A stretch of DNA of 64,000 bases from Endotrypanum monterogeii (taxonomy: Eukaryota; Euglenozoa; Kinetoplastea; Trypanosomatida; Trypanosomatidae). Location: NCBI GenBank assembly GCA_000333855.2, contig CM007316.1:1312195-1376194 (forward strand), written 5' to 3'. Position numbers and translations under genes: made by a program. Below the pieces are notes generated by a model. That model was not told the origin of the DNA. It did no database searches and was given only the letters and a program-made list of their open reading frames with translations. This document shows, piece after piece, positions 32,905 through 41,636 of the stretch (the stretch's first letter is position 1; every line of letters starts with the position of its first letter).

Positions 32905-32937
<33 letters not shown>
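32905..32937. repeat. (TA)n microsatellite, right of gap
   Basis: TA run of 33 bases, probably the same locus as the tract at 32541-32573 represented twice. Confidence 0.9.
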
Positions 32938-32941
<4 letters not shown>

Positions 32942-33271
32942 CGGCTTCGGGGACCCGATACGTTTACGTCTGCTCCCCCTTATTTCCTATCTTCCTCTTC
33001 GCTCTTCCAAAGGAGGGACGAGCAGAATTGGAGTTGCGGGCGTTGCATCAATCAGCTTCGATAGGTTGTTGTGTCAGTGCAATACGCGCCGACCACCACC
33101 ACAGCTCGAAGTACCTGTCGCCCTCTGTTTTTCGTGCTCAGTGGGTGGGTGACGTGTGGGCACGTTCTCGTACCCCCTGTGTCTGAGCACTTGGCGAGAA
33201 TTTCAGTGCATCATCCCTGCACTTTCTTGTATTGTTGCAGTCAATGCGGATTTCCGAAAATTTCAGTTAGC

Positions 33272-33291
33272 ATATATATATATATATATAT
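33272..33291. repeat. (TA)n microsatellite
   Basis: AT/TA run of 20 bases in the spacer upstream of the lipase gene. Confidence 0.9.
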
Positions 33292-33437
33292 TGTCCGTCT
33301 ACAGGCGCGTGCACACGCACTTGTCTATAGCCGCTGTCTTTACGGTGGTACTCACTCGGCCTTCGTACGTCTGTGCTTCTGTCTGACTCGGAAGTGGCCC
33401 CCCTCTGGCTGAGGACATCCGAGTGCATAAATAAATA

Positions 33438-33441
<4 letters not shown>

Positions 33442-33473
<32 letters not shown>
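33442..33473. repeat. (TA)n microsatellite, preceded by AAAT repeats
   Basis: TA run of about 32 bases directly after a short ATAA/AAAT tetranucleotide repeat at about 33427-33441. Confidence 0.9.
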
Positions 33474-33480
<7 letters not shown>

Positions 33481-34065
33481 TCCCAGACACAGTAATCTTT
33501 TCTTCCTCCCCCTGAAAAAAGAAAGGAAGGAGGAGGTGGAAGGAGAGGGGAGAGAAGAAGAAATAGAGGTGTAGGTTACGCCCTGCTGCTAACAATTTGT
33601 TCTGCTGTGTTGAGCTTATTGCTGTTTCTTTTGTGATCGTATTCAGTACATCGTTGCGTGTCCTGGTCTGTATTGTGTTGTCTGTTTTGGTCTGTTTTTT
33701 TTTGAGTTTTATTATTTACGTCTTCCGTGCCGCTTCCGCACGCTTCGCTCCCTCTCTCGACCATTGGGCTTCCCTCTATTTTTTATTATTATTCCACTGT
33801 TTGTGCTGTCGTTGTGTGCTTGTGTGAGCTGAGGTGTTTCGTAAATTCGCCATCGGGCGCACACACTCAGAGATTCGAGTGGTGTTACCACCAGCGTGGT
33901 GAGGTGCGCCGAGGGTGCATGTGGACTTCTGCAGCGAACTCATCTCGAAGTTTATCTCGTTTTGAGTTCACAGGGTAAATATATGGTTTTTTTTTTTAGT
34001 CCCCCCTCCCCCCTCCCTAACATACGTTCTGGACACCAAAGCATACGCTGACGTAGATATTGTGC

Positions 34066-34103
34066 TGCTTCTGCCTTTCTCTCTCCATTGACGCCACCGA
34101 CAG
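34066..34103 (+). promoter_or_regulatory. Candidate spliced-leader acceptor for the lipase gene
   Basis: A C/T tract at 34066-34088 is followed by AG at 34102-34103, leaving about 79 nt to the ATG at 34182. Confidence 0.45.
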
Positions 34104-34181
34104 GCTTATTATTATTTTTTTTTGTCGCTGTCGGGAGTGTCCAAGTCAGACCCACATCTACACGCTCAGAACCTCACGAAA

Positions 34182-36614
34182 ATGTTGCGTCATCTGCGCA
34201 TGGGGTCATCCACAAAAAAACTTCCGAGGTTGGAGGGGAAGCTTTATAATATGATCCAGGAGTGGTGTCGACCTCTCTATCGCTACCGTATTCCGCATAC
34301 TCCGTCGCCCCGTGGTCGTGTGTGCACCTGCGCGTACCCCCTTTATACACTTCGCTCGTCTCGACGCTCCCCGTACGACGAGCCGACAGTCTATACGTCA
34401 GCACCTGAGTCCACGGATGCGACTAGTCTTGGCGCACTATCCATTGGTGACGGTTCCACCTCGTCTTCGAGGTCTTCTGGGTGTCCCTCGCCCTTGTACA
34501 CTCCTTCGGTGGCTACAGTGGCACACAGCGCCGCCGCATCGTCTTTTCTCTTTTCTTTCAGGGGGCTTCCGTCGTTGCGTGCCCGTTGGGCAGTGCGGAG
34601 CAAAGGTGCCCGCCATGCTGCTGCCTCCCCGCCTACCCCGGCTGCACCCTCCACTCATCCGTCCAATGCGTGCTATCGGTGTGAAATATGCGACGGCCTG
34701 CAGGGCCATTCAAAAGGAAGCGACTGCACGCCGATCTTGCTCTGCAGCGCTGCGGGTGGTGATGTCTCCAAAGCAAGTGGGCATGCACGGGCCACAGTGA
34801 CCATATCGTCCGCTGGATGGTGTGAAGAAAATGAGGTCGAGGAGACCACGGATGTCACTGCGGCTTCCTTCGAGGCCGGTGCAGACGAGCGCTACGGCTA
34901 CACCATTTCCACGGACATCGCTAACACAGCCATGGAGGACGCCGACGTTGCGGAACTGCGGCGGATGGATCCGTTCCACGTAGAGGTCGTTGGTGGGCCG
35001 TCGTGGTCGGCGCTAGCAAAGCAAATGGTGCGCGAGCTGCAGGCACAGCTTACTCGATGTGGCCTTCGCAAGCGGGACCTATCGCAGTACGCTGCGGCAG
35101 CAGCCCTTAACAGTGAACTGGGCCGCGAGACTTACAAGTCATGGGTGCGTCAGGAGTCGTCTCGCAAACGTGAGAGGCAGCTACATTTGGCAACCTTCTC
35201 CTCCACTCCTGGTCTTGCCTTCTCTGTCTCCCCGTTAACTGCAGCATCTGCTGACCAGGTGATTATTAAGGGGAAATTAGAGACTCTCGAGACGGCTGCC
35301 TACCTCGCCCGCTACGCCATTGCCGCATACGGGCTTCCTTTTGAGCTCAACTACTTTTCTAGTCTATGCGAGCTGGCGAAGCTTATGGCAGAGCCTCATC
35401 GGCGCTACGTGTGCGCTAGCTCTGAGGAGCAGCTCGAGTCGATGCGCCGCATGCTCCAGGGTGAGGAGCCCGACGCGTTGCTTGAGTGTGTAGCAAGTCG
35501 CTACTCGCTGCGCGTGGGTCAATCTTGTTGGGCTCTATTTCTAGATCACGCGGCGAACCGGGTTGTTCTCACCTTCCGCGGCTCCCTCACGCCGGCAGAT
35601 GTAGTTGTGGACATCACAGAGGGCTATGCCAATGTTGTGCTGGAGCGTGTTGCAGAGGATGGTGCACCAACGACCGCCAGCGCAGATGCACCGCAACGGA
35701 TTTGCACAGCTATTCCACTGGGCTTCTACGAGTCTGTTCTCGAGGCCGGTGCACAGCTGCTTCCTGTGCTGTGTTCCATTCACCAGCAGTACAGCAACTA
35801 TCAGCTTTGCGTCACTGGACACTCTCTGGGCGGCATTCAGGCTTCGGTCTTTCATCTCTTCTTTTGCGGACCATGGCGCGCGACGCTTCATTCTTCAACG
35901 ACGCTTCTGCGTCGCGCAAAGGCGCTCAGGTGCCCCTCTTCGTTGACATCTGCGCCGTCCTCAGTCGCTGCCGCCGCTCCCACCACGGGTGCCCGTGTGT
36001 GTGGGACTCGTACTGCTGCGCAAGTTCCTTTTCGTACAACTGTGACGTGCACGTTCGGTGCCGCCCCAGTCGTGGAGCGGCGCGTCGTGGCGCCTTTAAA
36101 TGTCTGGTTGCGCCAGGAAGAGCAGCGCTCGGGAAGTCGCCTGCTGGCTTTTAGCAACGGCATGGATTTAGTTAGCCGACTGCAGGTTCGGTCGCTTCAA
36201 AATGCGTTTCTGCAGCGATACTCGCAGCCGGCTGAGGAGAGCCTGTATGTCGCTGACGAGGCTGTCGTCGATCACGACGGCACTGCGGTCGCAGCAGTAT
36301 CGGAGAAATCAGTGCCGCTTCTTGCTATCCCTGGTTCGTTCTACAACATGACCTCCGGGACGCGTCGCCGCCACCTCCTCGCCGTTCCAGTCAGCGCTAC
36401 CGCAGTGCGAGAGCAGGTTATCCTTGTCCCCGAAGCCGCATGGCATCATTACCCTTCGCTCTACCTGCGCAGCCTCAACGAACTTCTACGCATGTATAAG
36501 GCAAAATGTCGATTTATTTGCGAGGCCTCCGCGACAGCGCCTCCCCCACCAGCGAAGGCTACGGCTGTCACACCGCCTATAGAGCATTTTTTGCATCAGA
36601 GCGGATGCCAGTGA
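34182..36614 (+). CDS. Class 3 lipase domain protein (DAG-lipase-like)
   Basis: An 810-residue alpha/beta hydrolase that should cleave an ester of a glycerolipid. The frame extends upstream to 34122 only through a TTG, so the ATG at 34182 (MLRHLRMGSSTKK) is used. Residues about 1-240 are a Ser/Thr/Ala-rich N-terminal region of unknown role with a short cysteine cluster (CYRCEICDG). The Lipase_3 core starts near residue 380 with helices LARYAIAAYGLPFELNYFS. A beta strand and oxyanion region follow (RVVLTFRGSLTPADVVVDI), then the nucleophile elbow GHSLGG with Ser548. Candidate acid and base are the Asp in FSNGMDLVSRL and a His in WHHYPSLYL. The RGSLTPADVVVDI and GHSLGG pattern is like sn-1 diacylglycerol lipases and related plant class 3 lipases. 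No signal peptide or obvious membrane span is seen. Confidence 0.92.
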   Translation: MLRHLRMGSSTKKLPRLEGKLYNMIQEWCRPLYRYRIPHTPSPRGRVCTCAYPLYTLRSSRRSPYDEPTVYTSAPESTDATSLGALSIGDGSTSSSRSSGCPSPLYTPSVATVAHSAAASSFLFSFRGLPSLRARWAVRSKGARHAAASPPTPAAPSTHPSNACYRCEICDGLQGHSKGSDCTPILLCSAAGGDVSKASGHARATVTISSAGWCEENEVEETTDVTAASFEAGADERYGYTISTDIANTAMEDADVAELRRMDPFHVEVVGGPSWSALAKQMVRELQAQLTRCGLRKRDLSQYAAAAALNSELGRETYKSWVRQESSRKRERQLHLATFSSTPGLAFSVSPLTAASADQVIIKGKLETLETAAYLARYAIAAYGLPFELNYFSSLCELAKLMAEPHRRYVCASSEEQLESMRRMLQGEEPDALLECVASRYSLRVGQSCWALFLDHAANRVVLTFRGSLTPADVVVDITEGYANVVLERVAEDGAPTTASADAPQRICTAIPLGFYESVLEAGAQLLPVLCSIHQQYSNYQLCVTGHSLGGIQASVFHLFFCGPWRATLHSSTTLLRRAKALRCPSSLTSAPSSVAAAAPTTGARVCGTRTAAQVPFRTTVTCTFGAAPVVERRVVAPLNVWLRQEEQRSGSRLLAFSNGMDLVSRLQVRSLQNAFLQRYSQPAEESLYVADEAVVDHDGTAVAAVSEKSVPLLAIPGSFYNMTSGTRRRHLLAVPVSATAVREQVILVPEAAWHHYPSLYLRSLNELLRMYKAKCRFICEASATAPPPPAKATAVTPPIEHFLHQSGCQ

Positions 36615-37153
36615 TTGTGCCTGCTCGTATGTGCGTGTGCGTTGCTGCTGCTGGGGCCTAGCAGTGCACTTACTTCAACGCGCACGCACATACACATCGT
36701 GGCTGACATCTCTGCTTCTTTTCTCATTTATCCCCCCTTTTTTTTTCTTTTTCTCTTTGGCCTTCGTTACCGGCCACTGATCGCTGTTGTCTCTCATTTA
36801 TTTATTTACATCCGCTCATTTTTTTTTTTTTTTGTGTCACTCATCTCGCTTTTTATTTGGACTTCTGTCTGCTCCGCTCAATTGCATTGGCGCTTTGTCG
36901 CTCTACCCCCTCCCTCTCGCGTCACTCACCCGTTTCGCTCTCTGTGGACTTCTACGCCGGAGAGGAGGGGTGGGGGGACATAGTGTTGTTCACGCAAACT
37001 TTTTCTTCTTTTATCTCCGCGACTTGTACTTGTCATGTCTTGTCTCTCACCCGCTTTGTGTCTCCCCAGTTTCATTGCCTCCCCCCCTCTCTTCTAGCAT
37101 TTTAGTGGAGCTGATCGCCATAAATAAAAGGTACATAAACGTCTACACAACGC

Positions 37154-37188
<35 letters not shown>
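37154..37188. repeat. (CA)n microsatellite
   Basis: Uninterrupted CA run of about 35 bases. Confidence 0.95.
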
Positions 37189-37190
<2 letters not shown>

Positions 37191-37688
37191 AAGATATTGA
37201 CCCGCATTGACGCACAAGGGTTGGGGGACCACATGCCTGCCTTCCTCCCTCTTCTTCCACCGACAAAGTCGTGGTCAGGTTGTCGACATGAAGGAAGGTA
37301 TGGGAAAGGCGCCGAAACATTTCAGAGGCAAGCACTCAATCCCAAACCTGTTTCTTTGGACTTTCTTTCATGTTTTTTTTTTTTTAGATTGACAGCTGCG
37401 CCTTCTCATCCACTTCTTGTTGCTCTGTCGCTCCATGCCGTCTACCTCTCCTCTCCCCTCGCTCCCCTTGCTTTCTTGTACGCGCGAGCCAACAAGTCAA
37501 ATGTTTATCCATTGCCCACACGGTACGGTCTCACCTAACATTCTATTTGTTTCTCGAAGTGCATGAGGATATTCTTCGTCTGCTCGTCTACCATATTGGA
37601 ACACTCGCCTGACGTTGGATTTTTTTTTTTTGTCCTCTCCTCTGTACCCGGCATCTTTTTTTTTGAGCGGTCGGCACTGCAACAGCGT

Positions 37689-37725
37689 GCCCTCCCTCCC
37701 CTCCCCGCCCCGATCTGTCTCCTAG
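37689..37725 (+). promoter_or_regulatory. Candidate spliced-leader acceptor for the ClC gene
   Basis: A dense C/T tract (37690-37722) ends at AG 37724-37725. The implied 5' UTR is about 117 nt to the ATG at 37842. Confidence 0.5.
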
Positions 37726-37841
37726 CGTCCTCTCCTTATAAATCGTGCTCACAGGAGCAGGTTGTGAGTACCTAAAACCCCTCCCATCCGAACAGAGTTC
37801 TGCTGCTTCTCGCGGTAACAGCAACAGAAACATCGGTATCG

Positions 37842-40688
37842 ATGGACGAGGGCTCTGTTGTCTCGAGTGGGCCTACCGTCAGCACCAGCAGTGCTAGTAG
37901 CTGTCCCCTGGCGACGGGGTTGTCGTCGCCGGCGCCGCCGCCCATATCCGCATTGCCACCTTTTTCTGCTTCGTGCCGTCATGTAGGTATTCCCCGAGCC
38001 TTCTCTTCGAGAGCCGTTGCCACTGCAGGTATAGGCACTGCTTATGGCAGTGGAGGCACTGGCGGGACACGAGACACCCCGTCTGCTACCCTCGGGAGGC
38101 GGCAGTCGGATGCAGCGACGGCAGCCTGGTTCCATGAGCTCGTGAAAGAGGTGGAGGAAGTTGCAGATGCTGAGGTTAATCGTGCTCGGGCGCCGCTGTT
38201 TGAGAAAGCCCACCGCCCGCACGTGTTCACAGCAGATGAGCGACGTCGCATGGATCGCTATGAGAGCATTGATTATGCCGAGGACCAGTCCCTCGTCCAC
38301 CGCGTCAGCGTGACTCACAAACATACGGAATATGCACAAGGGTGGCTACGCGTCCTCATTTTTTTTTTCATCGGCCTTGCTGTTGGTTGTTGGTCCCTTT
38401 TTCTTTTCCAGACATTGGACTACCTCGCAGAGGTGAAGCTGGATGCTCTGCAGGGGATTTTGCGTAGCCGTAACCACACTTCCTCGCTGTCCGGCGAGTC
38501 TCCCCTCCAGGTATCGGATTTGCTGAACTCTGGCAGCGACAGCGGTGATAGCAGCGGTGCGTCGATAGTGCTGCGCACGATGTCACTGTCAGCACTACTG
38601 CGTGGGTGTGTCCTGTACACGATGTGGGGTGTGCTGATGGCCTTGTTGTCGTCTCTTTGCTGCCTCGTCATGCCAAGTGCCGCTGGAAGTGGCATCCCAG
38701 ATGTTATGGCATACCTTAACGGTGTGATGTTCCCACGCATCTTTAACATACGAAATCTCGTCGTAAAGACGCTCTCCTGCATCCTCGCTGTGAGTGCCGG
38801 GCTGCCGGTGGGAACAGAGGGTCCGATGATTCACATGGGGTCGCTCATCGGGGCCGGACTTCCCACTGGTCGAAGTCGCTCTCTGGGCTGCAGCGCCACC
38901 TCCGTTTTCGCTTCATTCCGCAATCCGCGTGATCAGCGTGATTTTATCTCCGCCGGTGCGGCCTGTGGGCTGGCGAGTGCCTTCTCCAGTCCGTTGGGGG
39001 GGATGGTATTTGTGCTCGAGGAGATGGCAACTCATTTCTCAGCGAGACTTGCGTGGCTCATGTTGCTGTCGTGCCTCTCCTGCATGTGGATTATCCAAAC
39101 GTGCAACTCCTTCCTCTCCGGCTGGCATTTTGTCAACCGTGCCGACGTGGCGCTTGGGAATGTGCGGGAGGCCGCCATTTCGGTATTTTATATTGACACC
39201 GTGCCGGAAAATACGGTTGACTTGTATACCTATACATTCATCCCAGCTTTACTCGTAGCGGTGCTGTCTGGGCTCTTGGCCGTTGCCTACACAGTCAGCA
39301 GCGTTCGCTTCTCTCGCTGGCGGGCCCGCTGCCTCTTCCCCAAGGCACTTTACCGTGTGCTGGAGCCATGCGTGTTCGCATCGCTTTTTGCTACGGCCTG
39401 CTACGTGATACCCCTTTTCACGCCGTGCGTGCCGACCCCACAGTACGTGCGAGAGAAAAAGAAAGAACTGAACGTGGAGCTCTTCACCGCATTTTGTGTT
39501 CAACCCGACGTAACGCATCACCCGCTCGCCACGCTCACCATGACCAACCCCTATAACATACTACGCCTCTTGTTCTCGCGCCACTCGGTAGGGCTTTTCC
39601 CAGCATGGTCGCTTTTCCTGCATCTGTCGATTTATGTGGTCGGCTCCAGTTATGCTGGTGGCATGTTTATCTCCTGCGGCACTGTTATCCCGTCGTTGCT
39701 CATCGGCGCCGTCGAGGGTCGCTTGATTGGGGTTCTTTTTCACCGCCCAGTGTGGGCAGATGAGGGTGTGGTGGCTCTCATCGGGGCTGCTTCGTATTTT
39801 GCGGGCATTTCTCGACTGACGTATGCCCTGGTTGTCATCATGATGGAGTTGACAGCCGACGTGTCGCATATCACATGTCTCATGCTCGGAATTCTCGTCG
39901 CCAAAGGTGTCGCGAACAGGCTCTGCCATTCGTTTTATCACTCCTTGCTGGAGGTGAAGGCGGTGCCCTTCCTGGAGGCACAGACAAGCATGCACCTACT
40001 TGACACTTATACGGCCCGCAACATTATGGCGCATCCTGTTACAGTGCTGCAGACAATGAACACGGTGCTGCACGTGCTTGAGGTGCTTACCATGACACGG
40101 CACAACGCTTTCCCTGTCGTGCAAGTTGGTGAAGCGAATCAGGCTTACGAGGGCATGATCACACGTGCACAGCTTCAACTGCTCCTCTGGGTGGTGTATC
40201 TACGTGAGGTACGTGATTCTGAAGAGGTAGCAGTCAATAGTGAAGGAATCGATGACGACCATGCTGCAAACGGCAGCGGTGGGGAGACAAACTCGCGAGG
40301 TGTGGCAGCGTCAGAGCACGTCGGCGCTGATAGCACCGTACAGTCTCACGTGACAGCCGATGAGCTCGGGCGCGTGCGCGAATTTCTTTTCTGGAACCGG
40401 CTGCCGGGCATTCCCATGATGGAACACTTGCCTCTGTCTGTCATTCGCTCCTACTTGGACCTTCGTCCCTACATTGACAAGAGTGCCCCGTACGTGCAGC
40501 AAGGCGTCTGCGTTTCGAGGGCGTACTACACATTTCGGCATCTGGGACTGCGTCATCTTCCCGTGCTTGATCGGTGGCAACGGGTGGTGGGGATGCTGAC
40601 TAGAGTCAGTTTTGTCGGTGATCGACTCATAGAGAAAGTCGGCACACAAGCTGCTGAAGACTTCGTTGGCGCCGTGTGGGCAGCTTGA
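37842..40688 (+). CDS. ClC-family chloride channel / Cl-/H+ antiporter with CBS domains
   Basis: A 948-residue polytopic membrane protein of the ClC family, closest by motif to intracellular and plant-type ClCs. Residues 1-165 form a cytosolic N-terminus. The first span is at about 168-190 (VLIFFFIGLAVGCWSLFLF). Signature motifs are GSGIPD (282-287; the Ser favours chloride), GTEGP (324-328, with the gating Glu326), and VLEEM (391-395), whose Glu pair covers the internal proton glutamate of antiporters. The third filter motif reads GTVIP (613-617) where most members have GxFxP. Two CBS domains follow, at about 723-785 and 880-935, separated by an acidic and Ser-rich linker, and could sense nucleotides. 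Presence of both glutamates argues for H+-coupled exchange, probably in an acidic compartment such as endosome, lysosome or acidocalcisome; that location is inferred. Confidence 0.95.
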   Translation: MDEGSVVSSGPTVSTSSASSCPLATGLSSPAPPPISALPPFSASCRHVGIPRAFSSRAVATAGIGTAYGSGGTGGTRDTPSATLGRRQSDAATAAWFHELVKEVEEVADAEVNRARAPLFEKAHRPHVFTADERRRMDRYESIDYAEDQSLVHRVSVTHKHTEYAQGWLRVLIFFFIGLAVGCWSLFLFQTLDYLAEVKLDALQGILRSRNHTSSLSGESPLQVSDLLNSGSDSGDSSGASIVLRTMSLSALLRGCVLYTMWGVLMALLSSLCCLVMPSAAGSGIPDVMAYLNGVMFPRIFNIRNLVVKTLSCILAVSAGLPVGTEGPMIHMGSLIGAGLPTGRSRSLGCSATSVFASFRNPRDQRDFISAGAACGLASAFSSPLGGMVFVLEEMATHFSARLAWLMLLSCLSCMWIIQTCNSFLSGWHFVNRADVALGNVREAAISVFYIDTVPENTVDLYTYTFIPALLVAVLSGLLAVAYTVSSVRFSRWRARCLFPKALYRVLEPCVFASLFATACYVIPLFTPCVPTPQYVREKKKELNVELFTAFCVQPDVTHHPLATLTMTNPYNILRLLFSRHSVGLFPAWSLFLHLSIYVVGSSYAGGMFISCGTVIPSLLIGAVEGRLIGVLFHRPVWADEGVVALIGAASYFAGISRLTYALVVIMMELTADVSHITCLMLGILVAKGVANRLCHSFYHSLLEVKAVPFLEAQTSMHLLDTYTARNIMAHPVTVLQTMNTVLHVLEVLTMTRHNAFPVVQVGEANQAYEGMITRAQLQLLLWVVYLREVRDSEEVAVNSEGIDDDHAANGSGGETNSRGVAASEHVGADSTVQSHVTADELGRVREFLFWNRLPGIPMMEHLPLSVIRSYLDLRPYIDKSAPYVQQGVCVSRAYYTFRHLGLRHLPVLDRWQRVVGMLTRVSFVGDRLIEKVGTQAAEDFVGAVWAA

Positions 40689-41547
40689 ACTCCCACGAAA
40701 GGGCGAGCGGTGTAGCATCAGCAATAGGCCCTGTGCCGCTGCCCTTCCTTTTTTTTTAGCGAGTAGTTTCATTCCTTTTTTTTTCTTCTCTCTCTCTCTC
40801 TTTCTCTCTCTGCTTGCGTCTCCTCTCTCCTCTCCTCCGTCGCGAAAGCGAATGAATGGTGCACATGTGACATGTTTCTCGTTTCTTGTCGCCTCTGTCT
40901 TTTCCCCCCTCCCCTCGCGCCCCGATTTTCTTTTTCTGCACACACTCGTGCTGATCTACGGTTGGTGATGGTGCGTTGCTTCATTTAAGTTCAACATGCT
41001 GAGAGGGATGGCACAACGATACAGGAGGATTTGGTGTGCCTAGGCGCCTGTGGGCATGTGGGTGTGGGGATGGTCGCCTGTGCGTCTGAGTACTTGATGC
41101 AGTGCGCACGTGGACTCCTTCTCCCTTTCCCTGTTTTCACCTTTTGTGGCAAAGCTCGCGCCACTGCTATCAACTGCCTTACATCTCTTTTTTTTTGTCT
41201 TGTGTACGTGCGCGTAGTGTGTGTGCTGTGTGCGAATGAGCGGGTCGATATTCCTGTTCGTTTAGTTTTATTATTTGAAAAAAAAACTTTTTGCCTTTGT
41301 CACGAAATCGCTTCTCTTTCTCAAGTGCGCTATGACTTCTATTTCACTTCTTCACTTTCCCCTCATTTATTTCGCTCTTTTTTTTTGTTTCATGTCGACT
41401 TGATCGTGCTTCCTTCGCCTTCTTTGAAGTCGGGTTTTTTGGGAGATAGTGGCGGTGGTGTCAGTGGTGGCGAAGCATGAACTAAGTCGCTGCGCAGGCG
41501 CCCAAATTAAAGTTGATTTTTTGTGCACATATTATGATAAAATAGAG

Positions 41548-41548
<1 letters not shown>

Positions 41549-41578
<30 letters not shown>
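41549..41578. repeat. (CA)n microsatellite
   Basis: CA run of about 30 bases, 60 bases upstream of the pseudouridine synthase start codon. Confidence 0.9.
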
Positions 41579-41583
41579 GTGCA

Positions 41584-41626
41584 CTCCTTCCCGCTACTGT
41601 CCTTTCTCTTGTTCTGCTCTTCTCAG
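41584..41626 (+). promoter_or_regulatory. Candidate spliced-leader acceptor for the TruD gene
   Basis: A strong C/T tract (41584-41624) ends at AG 41625-41626, only 10 nt before the ATG at 41637. A second AG at 41633-41634 would leave 2 nt. If either is used, the 5' UTR beyond the spliced leader is extremely short. Confidence 0.4.
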
Positions 41627-41636
41627 TCTCTCAGCC

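Larger units (their letters stand above)
31176..34181. other. Intergenic region, 3.0 kb, with an assembly gap
   Basis: No supported gene. It contains T-rich spacer, a CT run at 32220-32235, TA tracts at 32541-32573, 32905-32937, 33272-33291 and 33442-33473, and a run of N at 32669-32806. The sequence on the two sides of the gap is a noisy duplicate. A pyrimidine tract with AG lies just before the lipase gene. Confidence 0.6.
36615..37841. other. Intergenic region, 1.2 kb
   Basis: No gene seen. It is pyrimidine-rich with T runs near 36737, 36821-36833, 37373-37385 and 37620-37631, and a CA microsatellite at 37154-37188. The sequence gives the lipase 3' UTR and the ClC 5' UTR. Confidence 0.6.
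40689..41636. other. Intergenic region, 0.95 kb
   Basis: No gene seen. A CT-rich run lies at about 40785-40810. A moderately complex block at 40975-41110 contains a stretch resembling part of the 25.1-26.3 kb tandem unit. A CA microsatellite lies at 41549-41578. The minus-strand frame at 40311-40943 mostly overlaps the ClC gene and its pyrimidine-rich 3' flank. Confidence 0.6.

Noticed and set aside
34122..34181. 20-codon extension of the lipase gene
   Set aside because: It would need a TTG start; the ATG at 34182 follows a suitable acceptor site.
40311..40943. 210-codon minus-strand open frame at the end of the ClC gene
   Set aside because: Shadow of the ClC CBS region and of the pyrimidine-rich 3' flank.
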